Shown in pieces: positions 27,985 to 36,425 of a stretch of DNA of 64,000 bases. Made by a program: the position numbers and the translations under genes. The first letter of the stretch is position 1. Each line of letters begins with the position of its first letter. The DNA lies in NCBI RefSeq assembly GCF_003330845.1, contig NZ_CP026121.1, positions 930,001 through 994,000 on the forward strand, written 5' to 3'. The notes beneath the pieces are model-generated. The model saw nothing but the letters and a program-made list of their open reading frames with translations, was not told where the DNA came from and made no database searches. Source of the stretch: Streptomyces sp. Go-475 (lineage in GTDB: Bacteria > Actinomycetota > Actinomycetes > Streptomycetales > Streptomycetaceae).

Positions 27985-29388
27985 TCAGCGGCCGCCGCGG
28001 ATCAGCCCCGTCAGGTAGCGCCACAGTGACGACCGCTGCCGGGCCGACTGGTCCGGCAGGACCTCCTGGGCCACCTCCGGCGCGGGGTCGTCCGTCACCG
28101 GCCGCGCGGGCGGCGCCGCGGCGAGGGAGTAGCGCACGGGCAGCGAGCGCAGTCCGCGCATGAACGGCGAGGAACGCCAGGGCAGTTGGTCGGCCGGCAG
28201 GGCGAGGTCGACGTGGTCGAACCGCTCGAACAGGCGGCCCACACCGGCCGCCGCGACCGTCGAGGCGAGTTCCCGCGCCGGGCACTGGCGCGGTCCGGCT
28301 CCCCAGGACAGGTGCGCCCGGGTGCTGATGGCGGTGCCGGAGGCGACGTGGTCGGCGAAGAGCGGGTCGGCGTGCGCGGCGGCGGAGGAGACCCACACCG
28401 GGTCGCCCGCGTGGATGGTGTAGTTGCCGAGCCGGGTGTCCCGGGCGGCGAAGCGCGGGACGAAGTTCACCAGCGGCGGCTTGCGCATGACCACGCGGTT
28501 CATGGTCTCCCTGACCATCCCGGCGGACAGGCTGGCGCGCACGCTGCCCTCGCCCGAGATGACCTCCACGACGGTGTTGGAGATGAGGATGCCGACGTGG
28601 TCGGAGGTCATGCCGAGCAGCATGAACAGCTCGCGGGCCAGGTGGTCGAGCGACAGGTCCGGGTGCGCGGCCAGCAGGTAGGAGGGGAAGTCGTCGCCGG
28701 GCTTCTCCAGCTTCTGCGCGGCCAGTTCGGCCAGGGTGGCCAGCAGGCGCTCCAGCGCGGCCTCGGCGTCGGGGCCCGCGTCGAGCACGCGCCACATGTC
28801 CATCAGCGCGTCGTCGCCCTGTGAGCCGGGGAAGCCGAGAAGGTGACTGGCCACCATCAGCGGCAGCGGCCGGGAGAACTGCGCGGACAGGTCGGCGACG
28901 CCGGTCCTGCCGCCCTGGCCGACCAGCGTGATGAGTTCGTCGGCGTAGGCGGTGACGGCGGACTTCAGGCGCTTGGCCTGGGGGTGGCGCGGGTCCTGGA
29001 ACGGCTTGAGGGCCACGTCCCAGGCCGTGCGCAGCGGCCGGTAGCCGGGGCCGCCCTGGATCAGGATGTGGTTGACCTCCAGGGACGGTCCGAGCGGCCA
29101 GTCGGCGGGCACGCGGCCCTCGGAGCGGGCCCGCCAGTTCTCCAGTCCCTTGGGCCAGCCGTCGTCGTCCTGGAGGACCTGGAGCGCCTCGCGGTAACCG
29201 AGGACCAGCCAGGCGGGCACCCCCAGCAGGTCGACCGGCGCGACCGGGCCGTGCTGCTGCCGCAGCCGCTCGTACACGAGCGCGGGCCGCGTCTCGTAGT
29301 CACGGGTCAGCAGCGGTTCAGGATTCAACGACTCCAGTCGCGTGTCGTCCAGGTCCACGGATCCGCCGTCACCCCACTGGGATTCCAT
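27985..29388 (-). CDS. Cytochrome P450 lacking the ExxR arginine (CYP157-like)
   Basis: The product is 467 residues. The heme loop SWGAGPRQCPAR has the axial cysteine at residue 369. The K-helix, where ExxR is nearly invariant in P450s, reads ETMN (294-297), so Arg is replaced by Asn. Non-canonical ExxR is known in the Streptomyces CYP157 family, often found in conservons, and general sequence style fits. The ATG at 29388 has GGAGGG ten bases upstream and is preferred over GTG 29424. It precedes ramC by 242 bases in the same direction, but a link to SapB is unproven. Confidence 0.8.
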   Translation of the reverse strand: MESQWGDGGSVDLDDTRLESLNPEPLLTRDYETRPALVYERLRQQHGPVAPVDLLGVPAWLVLGYREALQVLQDDDGWPKGLENWRARSEGRVPADWPLGPSLEVNHILIQGGPGYRPLRTAWDVALKPFQDPRHPQAKRLKSAVTAYADELITLVGQGGRTGVADLSAQFSRPLPLMVASHLLGFPGSQGDDALMDMWRVLDAGPDAEAALERLLATLAELAAQKLEKPGDDFPSYLLAAHPDLSLDHLARELFMLLGMTSDHVGILISNTVVEVISGEGSVRASLSAGMVRETMNRVVMRKPPLVNFVPRFAARDTRLGNYTIHAGDPVWVSSAAAHADPLFADHVASGTAISTRAHLSWGAGPRQCPARELASTVAAAGVGRLFERFDHVDLALPADQLPWRSSPFMRGLRSLPVRYSLAAAPPARPVTDDPAPEVAQEVLPDQSARQRSSLWRYLTGLIRGGR

Positions 29389-29519
29389 CGTCTTGCCACC
29401 CTCCGACACGCCCTGTACCGGCACACCATCAGTCGGTAGCCGGAAACGGTGGGGACCCTACCCCAGGCGGAACTCCCGGGTAACGACGGGGGTGGGCGAG
29501 GCGACGCCCCGGTCGCGCG

Positions 29520-30626
29520 TCAGGCGGCGGTGTAGCCGAGTTGACGCCGCATGTAGGGCGTCATGAGGGTCTTCGCCTTGGCCAGGGTGGTGGTGCGGCT
29601 GCCGAGGACCGCGGACTCACCGCCCGGCACGGGCAGCATGGTCAGCCCGTCGGCCGCGCCGAACGGCACGATGAGCGGGGTGCGGTGGATCGGGCGGTAC
29701 AGGCGCGGCTCCTTGCGGTGCTTTCCGGAACTCTGCAGGTAGGCGCGGATGTTGTGGGCGGCGAGGTCCGCCTGGGCGAGGGCGGCGGGGGTGATCTTGA
29801 GTTCGGTGGCGTCGTTCACGTCGCCGACGGCGAACACGTCGAGTCTCCCGTCGACCCGGAGCATCCGGTCGACCTTCACGTGTCCGGCGGCGTCGAGCCA
29901 GTCGCCGTGTCCGGCCAGCCGCAGCCAGAGGGTGTTGGGGGTGGTGCCGGTCGCCCAGAAGGACAGGTCGGCCTCCAGGACGGTGCCGCGGGCGTCGCGA
30001 TAGGTGCCGAAGTCGTTGCCGGGGGACATGAAGGAGTCGAGCCGGACCTCCACGTCGTGGGACTCCAGCCAGGCGCGTGCCTTGCGGCCCGGCCGCTCGC
30101 TGCCCGTGGAGTCGAGCAGGGCCGGCCCGGCGTGGGCGAGCGTGACCCGGGCGTCCGGCCGGGCGAGGCGGATCTCGGCGCTGAGTTCGACGCCGCCGGG
30201 GCCGCCGCCGACGACGAGGACGTGCTCGGCGGTGGCGATGTTGCGCTGGTGCTCGGCGAAGGACTTGGCCGCCTCCTCGGTGGTGGTGCCCACGAAGCGG
30301 GCCGGTTCGGGGTAGTCGGCGCCGGTGGCGATCACGAGGACGTCGTACGGCAGCCGTTCGCCGGTGGCGAGGGCGACCTGCCGCTCGGCGGTGTCGATGC
30401 GGACGGCCTTGCCGGTGACCACCCGGCCGTGGCGCAGCAGCCGGTCGTAGGGGATGAACGGCGTGTGCGTCCACTCGGGCCGGACACCCGCGCGCAGGGA
30501 GGCGATGCGGTGGAAGAAGACCTCCTTGCGGTCCACCAGCGTGACCCGGGCCGTGCCGTCCAGCCGCCTGGCCAGCCGGACACCGGCGTATCCGCCGCCG
30601 ATCACCACTACGTCGCCGTCGAACAC
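29520..30626 (-). CDS. NAD(P)H-dependent FAD oxidoreductase (NDH-2/AIF-like)
   Basis: The product is 368 residues with two Rossmann motifs: FAD binding VVVIGGGYAGVRLA at the start and NAD(P)H binding VLVVGGGPGGVELSAE in the middle. The FAD-contact strand LDVFAVGDVND follows. This is the pyridine nucleotide-disulphide reductase type 2 fold without a CxxC active site, as in single-subunit NADH:quinone reductases and FSP1-like enzymes. GTG 30626 has AGGAGA six bases upstream. It stands alone between the P450 and the sugar transporter. Confidence 0.82.
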   Translation of the reverse strand: MFDGDVVVIGGGYAGVRLARRLDGTARVTLVDRKEVFFHRIASLRAGVRPEWTHTPFIPYDRLLRHGRVVTGKAVRIDTAERQVALATGERLPYDVLVIATGADYPEPARFVGTTTEEAAKSFAEHQRNIATAEHVLVVGGGPGGVELSAEIRLARPDARVTLAHAGPALLDSTGSERPGRKARAWLESHDVEVRLDSFMSPGNDFGTYRDARGTVLEADLSFWATGTTPNTLWLRLAGHGDWLDAAGHVKVDRMLRVDGRLDVFAVGDVNDATELKITPAALAQADLAAHNIRAYLQSSGKHRKEPRLYRPIHRTPLIVPFGAADGLTMLPVPGGESAVLGSRTTTLAKAKTLMTPYMRRQLGYTAA

Positions 30627-30791
30627 ACCGAGTCTCCTGTGCTGGTGGGGGTGCGAGTGCCGCCGCGGACGGGCCCCGCTCGGACCGGCCCCGGCGGCCA
30701 CTCGACTGACGGTGAGAGTAGCGCTTGAAAATTAAAGGGATCCCGAGGTTCCGTGCATGTTCCGTGAAGAGATCGGGCCTCTGAGCGGCCG

Positions 30792-31955
30792 TCACTTCCC
30801 CCAGATCCGCCGGTAGGCCTCCCGGTAGCCCGCGGGGTCCCAGGTCGTGGCGCCGGCGCTGTTGTCGGCGGTGGCGATGTGGACGGGCGCCACGTACCCG
30901 CTGGCGGGGCGGCCCGCGAAGGCGCGGTTGAACTCGTCGACGATCTGCCAGCCCTGGAGGGACAGCGGCTCGGGCACGGTGGCGGCCTGGTACTGCCCGC
31001 TGTTGATGCGCTGGAAGGCGGACGGGTCGCCGTCACCGGCGCCGATGTTGAAGGGCGGGCCCGAGCCCTTCTCGCCGGCCGCGCGGAAGGCGGGGGCGGC
31101 GTCGGCGAAGTACAGGTCGTTGATCGCGACGGAGTGGGTCCACCGGTCCTGGAACCGGGAGAGCAGGGAGGAGATCTCGCGCGGGGTGCGGCTGCTCGCG
31201 TCCGGGATCGGGATGTTCTCCACCGAGAGCAGCCGCACCCCCTGACAGCTCGTCAGCTCCTTTCTGATCAGGTCGGACTTGTTCCTGGCGAAGGGGATCG
31301 AGGCGTCGGTGATGAGCACGACCCCGGCGCGCCCGTCCGAGTCGGAGATGATCCACTGCGCGCTGATGCGGGCCACGTCCTCGACGCGGGTGGTGACGTT
31401 GGTGAAGAGCTCGGGCTGCCGGCTGGGGCCGGGCTCGGGGACCGCGTGCCAGCCGATGAGCGGAATGCGCTGCGCGGTGGCCCGGGCGACCTGCTGTGCC
31501 GTCGAGTTCGGGTCGAACCCGCCGATGACGATGCCCGAGGGCCGCAGGGCCACGGCCTCGCTCATGGCGGCCTGGATGCCGGCCGGGGTGCCCCCGCCGT
31601 CGATCACGCGGACGCTCCAGCCGATGACCCGCGCGGCCTCGCGCACGCCCCTCGCGGCGCCCGCGACACCGGGGTTGGTCATGGTCTGGGCGACGTAGAC
31701 GAGGGTCCTGCCGGACACCGCCTCCGGGCCGCTGGTGGGTCCGCCCCAGGGGATGTCCGTCCGCTCCGCCCGTGTGACGGCGTCTTGGGCCCTGGCGTGG
31801 ACGTCGGGACAGCCGTTCCGGCCGGTCGCCGTCTCGTCCGGGCCGTCCGACGAGCCGCGTTCGCAGCCGAGGAGGGCGGTTGCGGCCGCCAGCAGGGCGC
31901 AGCAGGCGAACCGCGCGGTGCGGACTGTGGGGGCGGCCTTGCGGTTGCGGTGCAC
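30792..31955 (-). CDS. Sugar-binding lipoprotein of an ABC importer (Peripla_BP_4)
   Basis: The product is 387 residues. The signal peptide ends in lipobox LLGC. The mature protein is a two-domain periplasmic-binding fold of the ribose/xylose class (TLVYVAQTMTNPGVAGAARG, GIVIGGFDPNSTAQQ, AGVVLITDAS). It captures a sugar at the outer membrane face for the permease and ATPase encoded just upstream. GTG 31955 has AGGAG seven bases upstream. The sugar cannot be told from sequence. Confidence 0.85.
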   Translation of the reverse strand: MHRNRKAAPTVRTARFACCALLAAATALLGCERGSSDGPDETATGRNGCPDVHARAQDAVTRAERTDIPWGGPTSGPEAVSGRTLVYVAQTMTNPGVAGAARGVREAARVIGWSVRVIDGGGTPAGIQAAMSEAVALRPSGIVIGGFDPNSTAQQVARATAQRIPLIGWHAVPEPGPSRQPELFTNVTTRVEDVARISAQWIISDSDGRAGVVLITDASIPFARNKSDLIRKELTSCQGVRLLSVENIPIPDASSRTPREISSLLSRFQDRWTHSVAINDLYFADAAPAFRAAGEKGSGPPFNIGAGDGDPSAFQRINSGQYQAATVPEPLSLQGWQIVDEFNRAFAGRPASGYVAPVHIATADNSAGATTWDPAGYREAYRRIWGK

Positions 31956-31985
31956 GGGAGGCTCCTGGAAGGAAGTCGGGGCGGC

Positions 31986-33077
31986 TCAGGGGGGCGGGCC
32001 GGCGGGACCGCCCTCCGGTGCCGCGGCGGGCGGCGGCGGGGGCGGTGCGGCCGGGGTGTCGCGGGCCGCGGCACCACCGCGCAGCCTGCGGCGGGCGGCG
32101 TAGCCTGCCAGGCCGACGGCGATGAGCAGCGTGCCGCCGTGGAACAGCGGGACCGTCCAGAACTCGGCGCCCAGTTGGGCGATGCCGGTGAGGCCGACGG
32201 CGAGCACGGCGACGGCGACGACGGTGCCGAGGGCGTTGGGCCGGCCGGGCCGGATCGCCGTGGAGCCGAGCAGGGCGCCGACGAAGGCGGGCAGCAGGTA
32301 GTCGAGTCCGACGCTCGGGTTGCCGATCTGCTGCTGGGCGGCGAGCAGCACCCCGGCGAAGCCGACGATCAGCCCCGAGGCGGCGAACGCGTAGACGGTG
32401 TACGTGCGGGTCGGGATGCCGACGAGGTCGGCCGCGCGGGGGTTGGACCCGACGACGTACAGGTACCGGCCGAGCGGGAGCCGCTCCAGCACCAGCCACA
32501 GGACGGCCGCGAGGGCCAGCACGTAGAAGGCGGGGACCGGCAGGCCGAGGAACGTGGAGTCGTAGAGGTCGGTGAAGGCGGGCGGGAGGCCCTGCGGGCC
32601 CGGGACGATCCGGCCGCCGTCGGTGATCCAGCCGGTGACGGCGTACATCATGCTGCCGGTCCCGAGGGTCGCGATGAAGGAGTCGATCCGGCCGAACTCG
32701 ACGATGACGCCGTTGAGGACGCCCACCACCAGCCCTCCGGCGAGCACGGTGAGGCAGGCGAGCGGCCAGGGCCAGCCCTGGTGCACCACGAGCTGGAGCA
32801 CCATCACGTGGGCGAGGCCGAGGCCGTAGCCGATGGAGAGGTCGAACGCGCCGGTGACGATGGGCACCATGGCGGCGAGGGCCAGGACGGCCGGGATCGA
32901 CTGGTTGGACAGGATCGAGTCGACGGTGTCCAGGGTCGGGAAGGTGTCCGGCAGGGCGAGGGAGAAGACCAGCCAGAGCAGGGCGGTGAGGACGAGCAGG
33001 CCGTAGGCGCCGACGTGGTGCCCGCCCGGGCGGCGGGGACGGCCGGGGCGGCTCTGCGACCGGGGCGGCGGTGTCAT
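31986..33077 (-). CDS. Sugar ABC permease (RbsC/BPD_transp_2 family)
   Basis: The product is 363 residues with about ten membrane segments. The family signature is visible around LGTGSMMYAVTGWITDGG and GSNPRAADLVGIPTRTYTVYAF. It forms the membrane channel of the importer. Its ATG overlaps the ATPase stop as ATGA, so translation is coupled. The C-terminus is a proline/alanine-rich tail. The reading frame is open far upstream, but that part overlaps the ATPase gene and is not real. Confidence 0.85.
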   Translation of the reverse strand: MTPPPRSQSRPGRPRRPGGHHVGAYGLLVLTALLWLVFSLALPDTFPTLDTVDSILSNQSIPAVLALAAMVPIVTGAFDLSIGYGLGLAHVMVLQLVVHQGWPWPLACLTVLAGGLVVGVLNGVIVEFGRIDSFIATLGTGSMMYAVTGWITDGGRIVPGPQGLPPAFTDLYDSTFLGLPVPAFYVLALAAVLWLVLERLPLGRYLYVVGSNPRAADLVGIPTRTYTVYAFAASGLIVGFAGVLLAAQQQIGNPSVGLDYLLPAFVGALLGSTAIRPGRPNALGTVVAVAVLAVGLTGIAQLGAEFWTVPLFHGGTLLIAVGLAGYAARRRLRGGAAARDTPAAPPPPPPAAAPEGGPAGPPP

Positions 33078-34624
33078 GGGCGCGCGGCGGTGGACGGGGG
33101 CATGGCGGAGGCCGCCCGGGTGAGTCCGGCGACGGTGAGGGCGGGGCCGCTCAGCTCGGCCGTCACGGCTCCGCGCACGAAGACCAGGGTGCGCCGGCAC
33201 ACGCCCGCGACCTCCTCGAAGTCGGTGGACAGCAGCAGGACCGCCAGGCCCGCCTCCAGCGCCTGCTGGAGCAGGCGGTGGATCGCGGCCTTGGCGCCGA
33301 CGTCCACGCCCGCGGTCGGCTCCTCGAGGATCAGCAGCCGCAGGTCCGCGCGCAGCCAGCGGCCGATCATGACCTTCTGCTGGTTGCCGCCGGAGAGCGT
33401 GGCGATGGGGGTCTCGCTGTCGCGGGGGCGCACCGCGAAGCGGTCGATCAGGGCGGCGGCGCGGGCGCGTTCGCGGCGCGGTCCGATCCAGCGGGGCGCG
33501 GGTCCGCCTCCCGTGCGGGGGTTGGCCATGAGGTTCTCCCGGACGGTCAGCTCGGCGAGGCAGCCCTCCCGCAGCCGGTCGCCGGGCACGAAGCCGACAC
33601 CGCGGGCGACGGCCTCCGCGACCGTGCGGGGGCGGTACGGCCGTCCGTGGAGCACGGCCCGCCCGCCCAGCAGGGGCCCGGCGCCGGCCAGGGCGCGGCC
33701 CAGGTCGGTGTGCCCGGCGTCCGAGAGGCCGACCAGGCCGAGGACCTCCCCGGCGGCGAGTTCCAGGCTGACCGGTGCGGTCCGGGCGGTGCGTACGCCG
33801 TCGAGGGTCAGGACGGCCGGCGCGTGGGCCGGGGCCCTGGCGGGGCGGTGAGCGACCGGGGCCCCCTCGGCGCCGACGATGTCGTGGACCAGGCGGGCGG
33901 GGCTGTGGCCGGCGAGCGGGCCGTGGCTGACGAGCCGGCCGTCGCGCAGGACGGCGAAGGTGTCGGCGACCTGGTACACCTCGTCCAGGCGGTGGCTGAC
34001 GTAGAGGACGGCGTGGCCGCGGTCGCGCAGGTCGTGCAGGACGCGGAAGAGCCGGGCGCTGTCCGCGGCGGGCAGGCGGGCGGTCGGCTCGTCGAGGACG
34101 ATGAGCCGCGCGCGTGCCGCCAGGGCCCGGGCGATCGCGACCAGCGAGCGGTCGGCGGGGGCGAGCGCGGAGACCGGCGCTTCGGGGTCGAGGTGTCCGG
34201 CGACGATGCGCAGGGCGCCGACGCAGCGCTCGCGGGTGCGCCGCCAGGAGATCAGCCCGGCCCGGCGTGCGTAGCCGGTGGTCAGGGCGATGTTCTCGGC
34301 GACCGTCATCCAGTCCACGAGGCCGAGGTCCTGGTGGATGAAGGACATGCTCCGGGAGGCGGTGTGGCTGCCGAGGGGGTGTCCGGCGACCGTGATCTGT
34401 CCCGCGTCGGCCTGGTGGACGCCGGCGAGGATCTTGATGAGCGTGGACTTCCCGGCGCCGTTGGGCCCGAGGAGGGCGAGGACGCTGCCGGCGTGGACGT
34501 CGAGGTCGACCCCGGCCAGCGCGACGGTGCCGCCGAACCGCTTGCCGAGCCCCCGGACGCGGACCAGGGGCTCCGGGCCGAAGGGCGAGGCCGCCTTGGC
34601 TGAGGTGTCGGGAGCGTCGCGCAC
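33074..34624 (-). CDS. Sugar ABC importer ATPase with two nucleotide-binding domains (RbsA type)
   Basis: The product is 516 residues. The first ATPase domain has Walker A GPNGAGKST and Walker B LIVLDEPTARL. The second has a degenerate N-terminal motif (GLSDAGHTDLG in place of Walker A), signature LSGGNQQK and Walker B LLILEEPTAGVD. This asymmetry is usual in RbsA-like proteins. It energises uptake with the permease and binding protein downstream. The start is GTG 34624 with no ribosome site. A -10-like element six bases before it suggests leaderless translation. Confidence 0.87.
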   Translation of the reverse strand: MRDAPDTSAKAASPFGPEPLVRVRGLGKRFGGTVALAGVDLDVHAGSVLALLGPNGAGKSTLIKILAGVHQADAGQITVAGHPLGSHTASRSMSFIHQDLGLVDWMTVAENIALTTGYARRAGLISWRRTRERCVGALRIVAGHLDPEAPVSALAPADRSLVAIARALAARARLIVLDEPTARLPAADSARLFRVLHDLRDRGHAVLYVSHRLDEVYQVADTFAVLRDGRLVSHGPLAGHSPARLVHDIVGAEGAPVAHRPARAPAHAPAVLTLDGVRTARTAPVSLELAAGEVLGLVGLSDAGHTDLGRALAGAGPLLGGRAVLHGRPYRPRTVAEAVARGVGFVPGDRLREGCLAELTVRENLMANPRTGGGPAPRWIGPRRERARAAALIDRFAVRPRDSETPIATLSGGNQQKVMIGRWLRADLRLLILEEPTAGVDVGAKAAIHRLLQQALEAGLAVLLLSTDFEEVAGVCRRTLVFVRGAVTAELSGPALTVAGLTRAASAMPPSTAARP

Positions 34625-34630
34625 CCGAAC

Positions 34631-34636
34631 AAATTA
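34631..34636 (-). promoter_or_regulatory. Possible -10 element for a leaderless sugar-ABC transcript
   Basis: On the minus strand TAATTT lies six bases upstream of the GTG start, in an AT-rich island (34629-34655) unusual for this sequence. That spacing puts transcription start at the start codon. No good -35 is visible. Confidence 0.4.
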
Positions 34637-34691
34637 CATCATTTCGGGCATCTTTCAGGCGTGCTGTGCCTGCGCTGCGGCGGTCGATGTG

Positions 34692-36425
34692 TCAGGCCGC
34701 GTCGAGCCCGCACTCGGCCCAGATGACCTTGCCCTCGGGAAGGTACCGGGTGCCCCAGCTCTGCGAGAGCTGCGCGACGAGGAACAGGCCGCGGCCGCCC
34801 TCGTCGGTGCTGGCGGCCCGGCGCAGGTGGGGGGCGGTGTTGCTGGTGTCGGAGACCTCGCAGATCAGGGTGCGGCCGTACAGCAGCCGCACCCGGATGG
34901 GGGCGGCCCCGTGCCGCACGGCGTTGGTGATCAGCTCGCTGAGGATCAGCTCCGCGGCGAACGCGGTCTCGTCGAGCCCCCAGTCGGTCAGGCGCCGTAT
35001 GGCGGAGGCCCGGACCTCGCCGACGAGCGCCGGGTCGGCGGACAGCTCCCAGGTGGCGATCCGGTCGGGGTCGAGGGCGTGGACGCGGGCGACGAGCAGG
35101 GCGATGTCGTCGTGCGGGTGGGCGGGCGCCACGGTGTCCAGGACCGCCTGGCAGGTCTCCTCCGGGGCGCGCTCGGGGTGTGCCAGGGCCGTGCGCAGCT
35201 GCTCCAGGACGACGTCGACGTCGCGGTGCCGGTCCTCGATGAGGCCGTCGGTGTAGAGCACCAGCTGGCTGCCCTCGGGGAGGTCGACCTCCCCGGCGTC
35301 GAAGGGCAGCCCGCCGAGGCCGAGCGGGGGCCCGGCCGGCAGGTCGGGGTAGGTCACGGTGCCGTCGGGGTGGACGAGCGCGGGCGGCGGGTGCCCGGCC
35401 CGGGCCATCAGACACTGCTGCGCGGCCGGGTCGTAGACGGCGTACAGGCAGGTCGCGCCGATGACGCCGGCGCCCTTGCCGTCCGGGTCCTCCCGGTCCA
35501 GGCGTCCGACGAGGTTGTCCAGGTGGGTGAGGACCTCGTCCGGGGGGAAGTCCAGCTCGGCGAAGCTGCGCGCGGCCGTGCGCAGCCGGCCCATGGTGGC
35601 CGCGGAGAGCATGCCGTGGCCGACGACGTCGCCGACGAGGAGCCCGACGCGGGCGCCGGAGAGGGGGATGACGTCGTACCAGTCGCCGCCCACGTCCGAT
35701 TCGGCGGGCAGGTAGCGGTGGGCGACCTCGACGGCGTCCTGGTCGGGCAGGCCGTGCGGGAGGAGGCGGCGCTGGAGGGCCAGGACCATGGTGCGTTCGT
35801 GGGTGTAGCGCCGGGCGTTGTCGATGGAGAGGGCGGCGCGGGTGGCGAGTTCCTGGGCCAGTGAGCGGTCGTCGTCCCCGAAGGAGCCCCCGGCGCGGTA
35901 GAAGCTGGCGATGCCCAGGACGACCCCGCGGGCGAGCAGGGGGACCGCGATGAGGGAGTGGACGTGGGACAGCAGGCGCGCGGTGTGCTCGGGGTCCTGG
36001 GCGAGCCAGCCCGCGGCGGCCTCCAGGTCCGGCTCCAGCACCGCCTCGCCGCTGGTCAGGCAGCGCAGCTGCGGCGCGGTCGGGCCGAAGTCCATGCGCT
36101 TGCCGGGCGGGGTGAAGGGCAGGCCCTCGCGGACGCCGTGGACGACCGTGCGGCGCAGGTCGGCGAGGGGGTCGGCGGACTCCTCGCCGCGCAGGACGGC
36201 GTCGGGCAGGTCGATGGTGACGAAGTCGGCGAGACGCGGGACGGCCGTCTCGGCCAGTTCCTCGGCGGTGCGGCGGACGTCCAGGGTGGTGCCGATGCGG
36301 GCGCTGGCCTCGGACAGCAGCTCCAGGCGCCGGCGCGCGGCCAGGGCGTAGGCCCCGACGTGCGGCTCCCCCACCATCAGCAGCCCCCTGGCCGGGAACG
36401 ACGACCCGGAGCGCTCCTCCCCCAC
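34692..36425 (-). CDS. SpoIIE-type PP2C phosphatase with GAF and anti-sigma kinase-like domains (C-terminal part of a split gene)
   Basis: The 577-residue frame contains a GAF domain (about 30-185), a PP2C/SpoIIE phosphatase (about 215-425, ESDVGGDWYDVIPL, VGDVVGHGMLSAA, HDDIALLVARV) and a C-terminal HATPase fold (AELILSELITNAVRHG, DEGGRGLFLVAQLS). Such proteins dephosphorylate anti-anti-sigma factors and also act as anti-sigma kinases. The nominal GTG 36425 has no ribosome site. The frame continues open upstream, encoding the same DRTVAPDGDGTA repeats as the preceding gene. I therefore think this is the C-terminal part of one 1121-residue protein. Confidence 0.8.
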   Translation of the reverse strand: MGEERSGSSFPARGLLMVGEPHVGAYALAARRRLELLSEASARIGTTLDVRRTAEELAETAVPRLADFVTIDLPDAVLRGEESADPLADLRRTVVHGVREGLPFTPPGKRMDFGPTAPQLRCLTSGEAVLEPDLEAAAGWLAQDPEHTARLLSHVHSLIAVPLLARGVVLGIASFYRAGGSFGDDDRSLAQELATRAALSIDNARRYTHERTMVLALQRRLLPHGLPDQDAVEVAHRYLPAESDVGGDWYDVIPLSGARVGLLVGDVVGHGMLSAATMGRLRTAARSFAELDFPPDEVLTHLDNLVGRLDREDPDGKGAGVIGATCLYAVYDPAAQQCLMARAGHPPPALVHPDGTVTYPDLPAGPPLGLGGLPFDAGEVDLPEGSQLVLYTDGLIEDRHRDVDVVLEQLRTALAHPERAPEETCQAVLDTVAPAHPHDDIALLVARVHALDPDRIATWELSADPALVGEVRASAIRRLTDWGLDETAFAAELILSELITNAVRHGAAPIRVRLLYGRTLICEVSDTSNTAPHLRRAASTDEGGRGLFLVAQLSQSWGTRYLPEGKVIWAECGLDAA

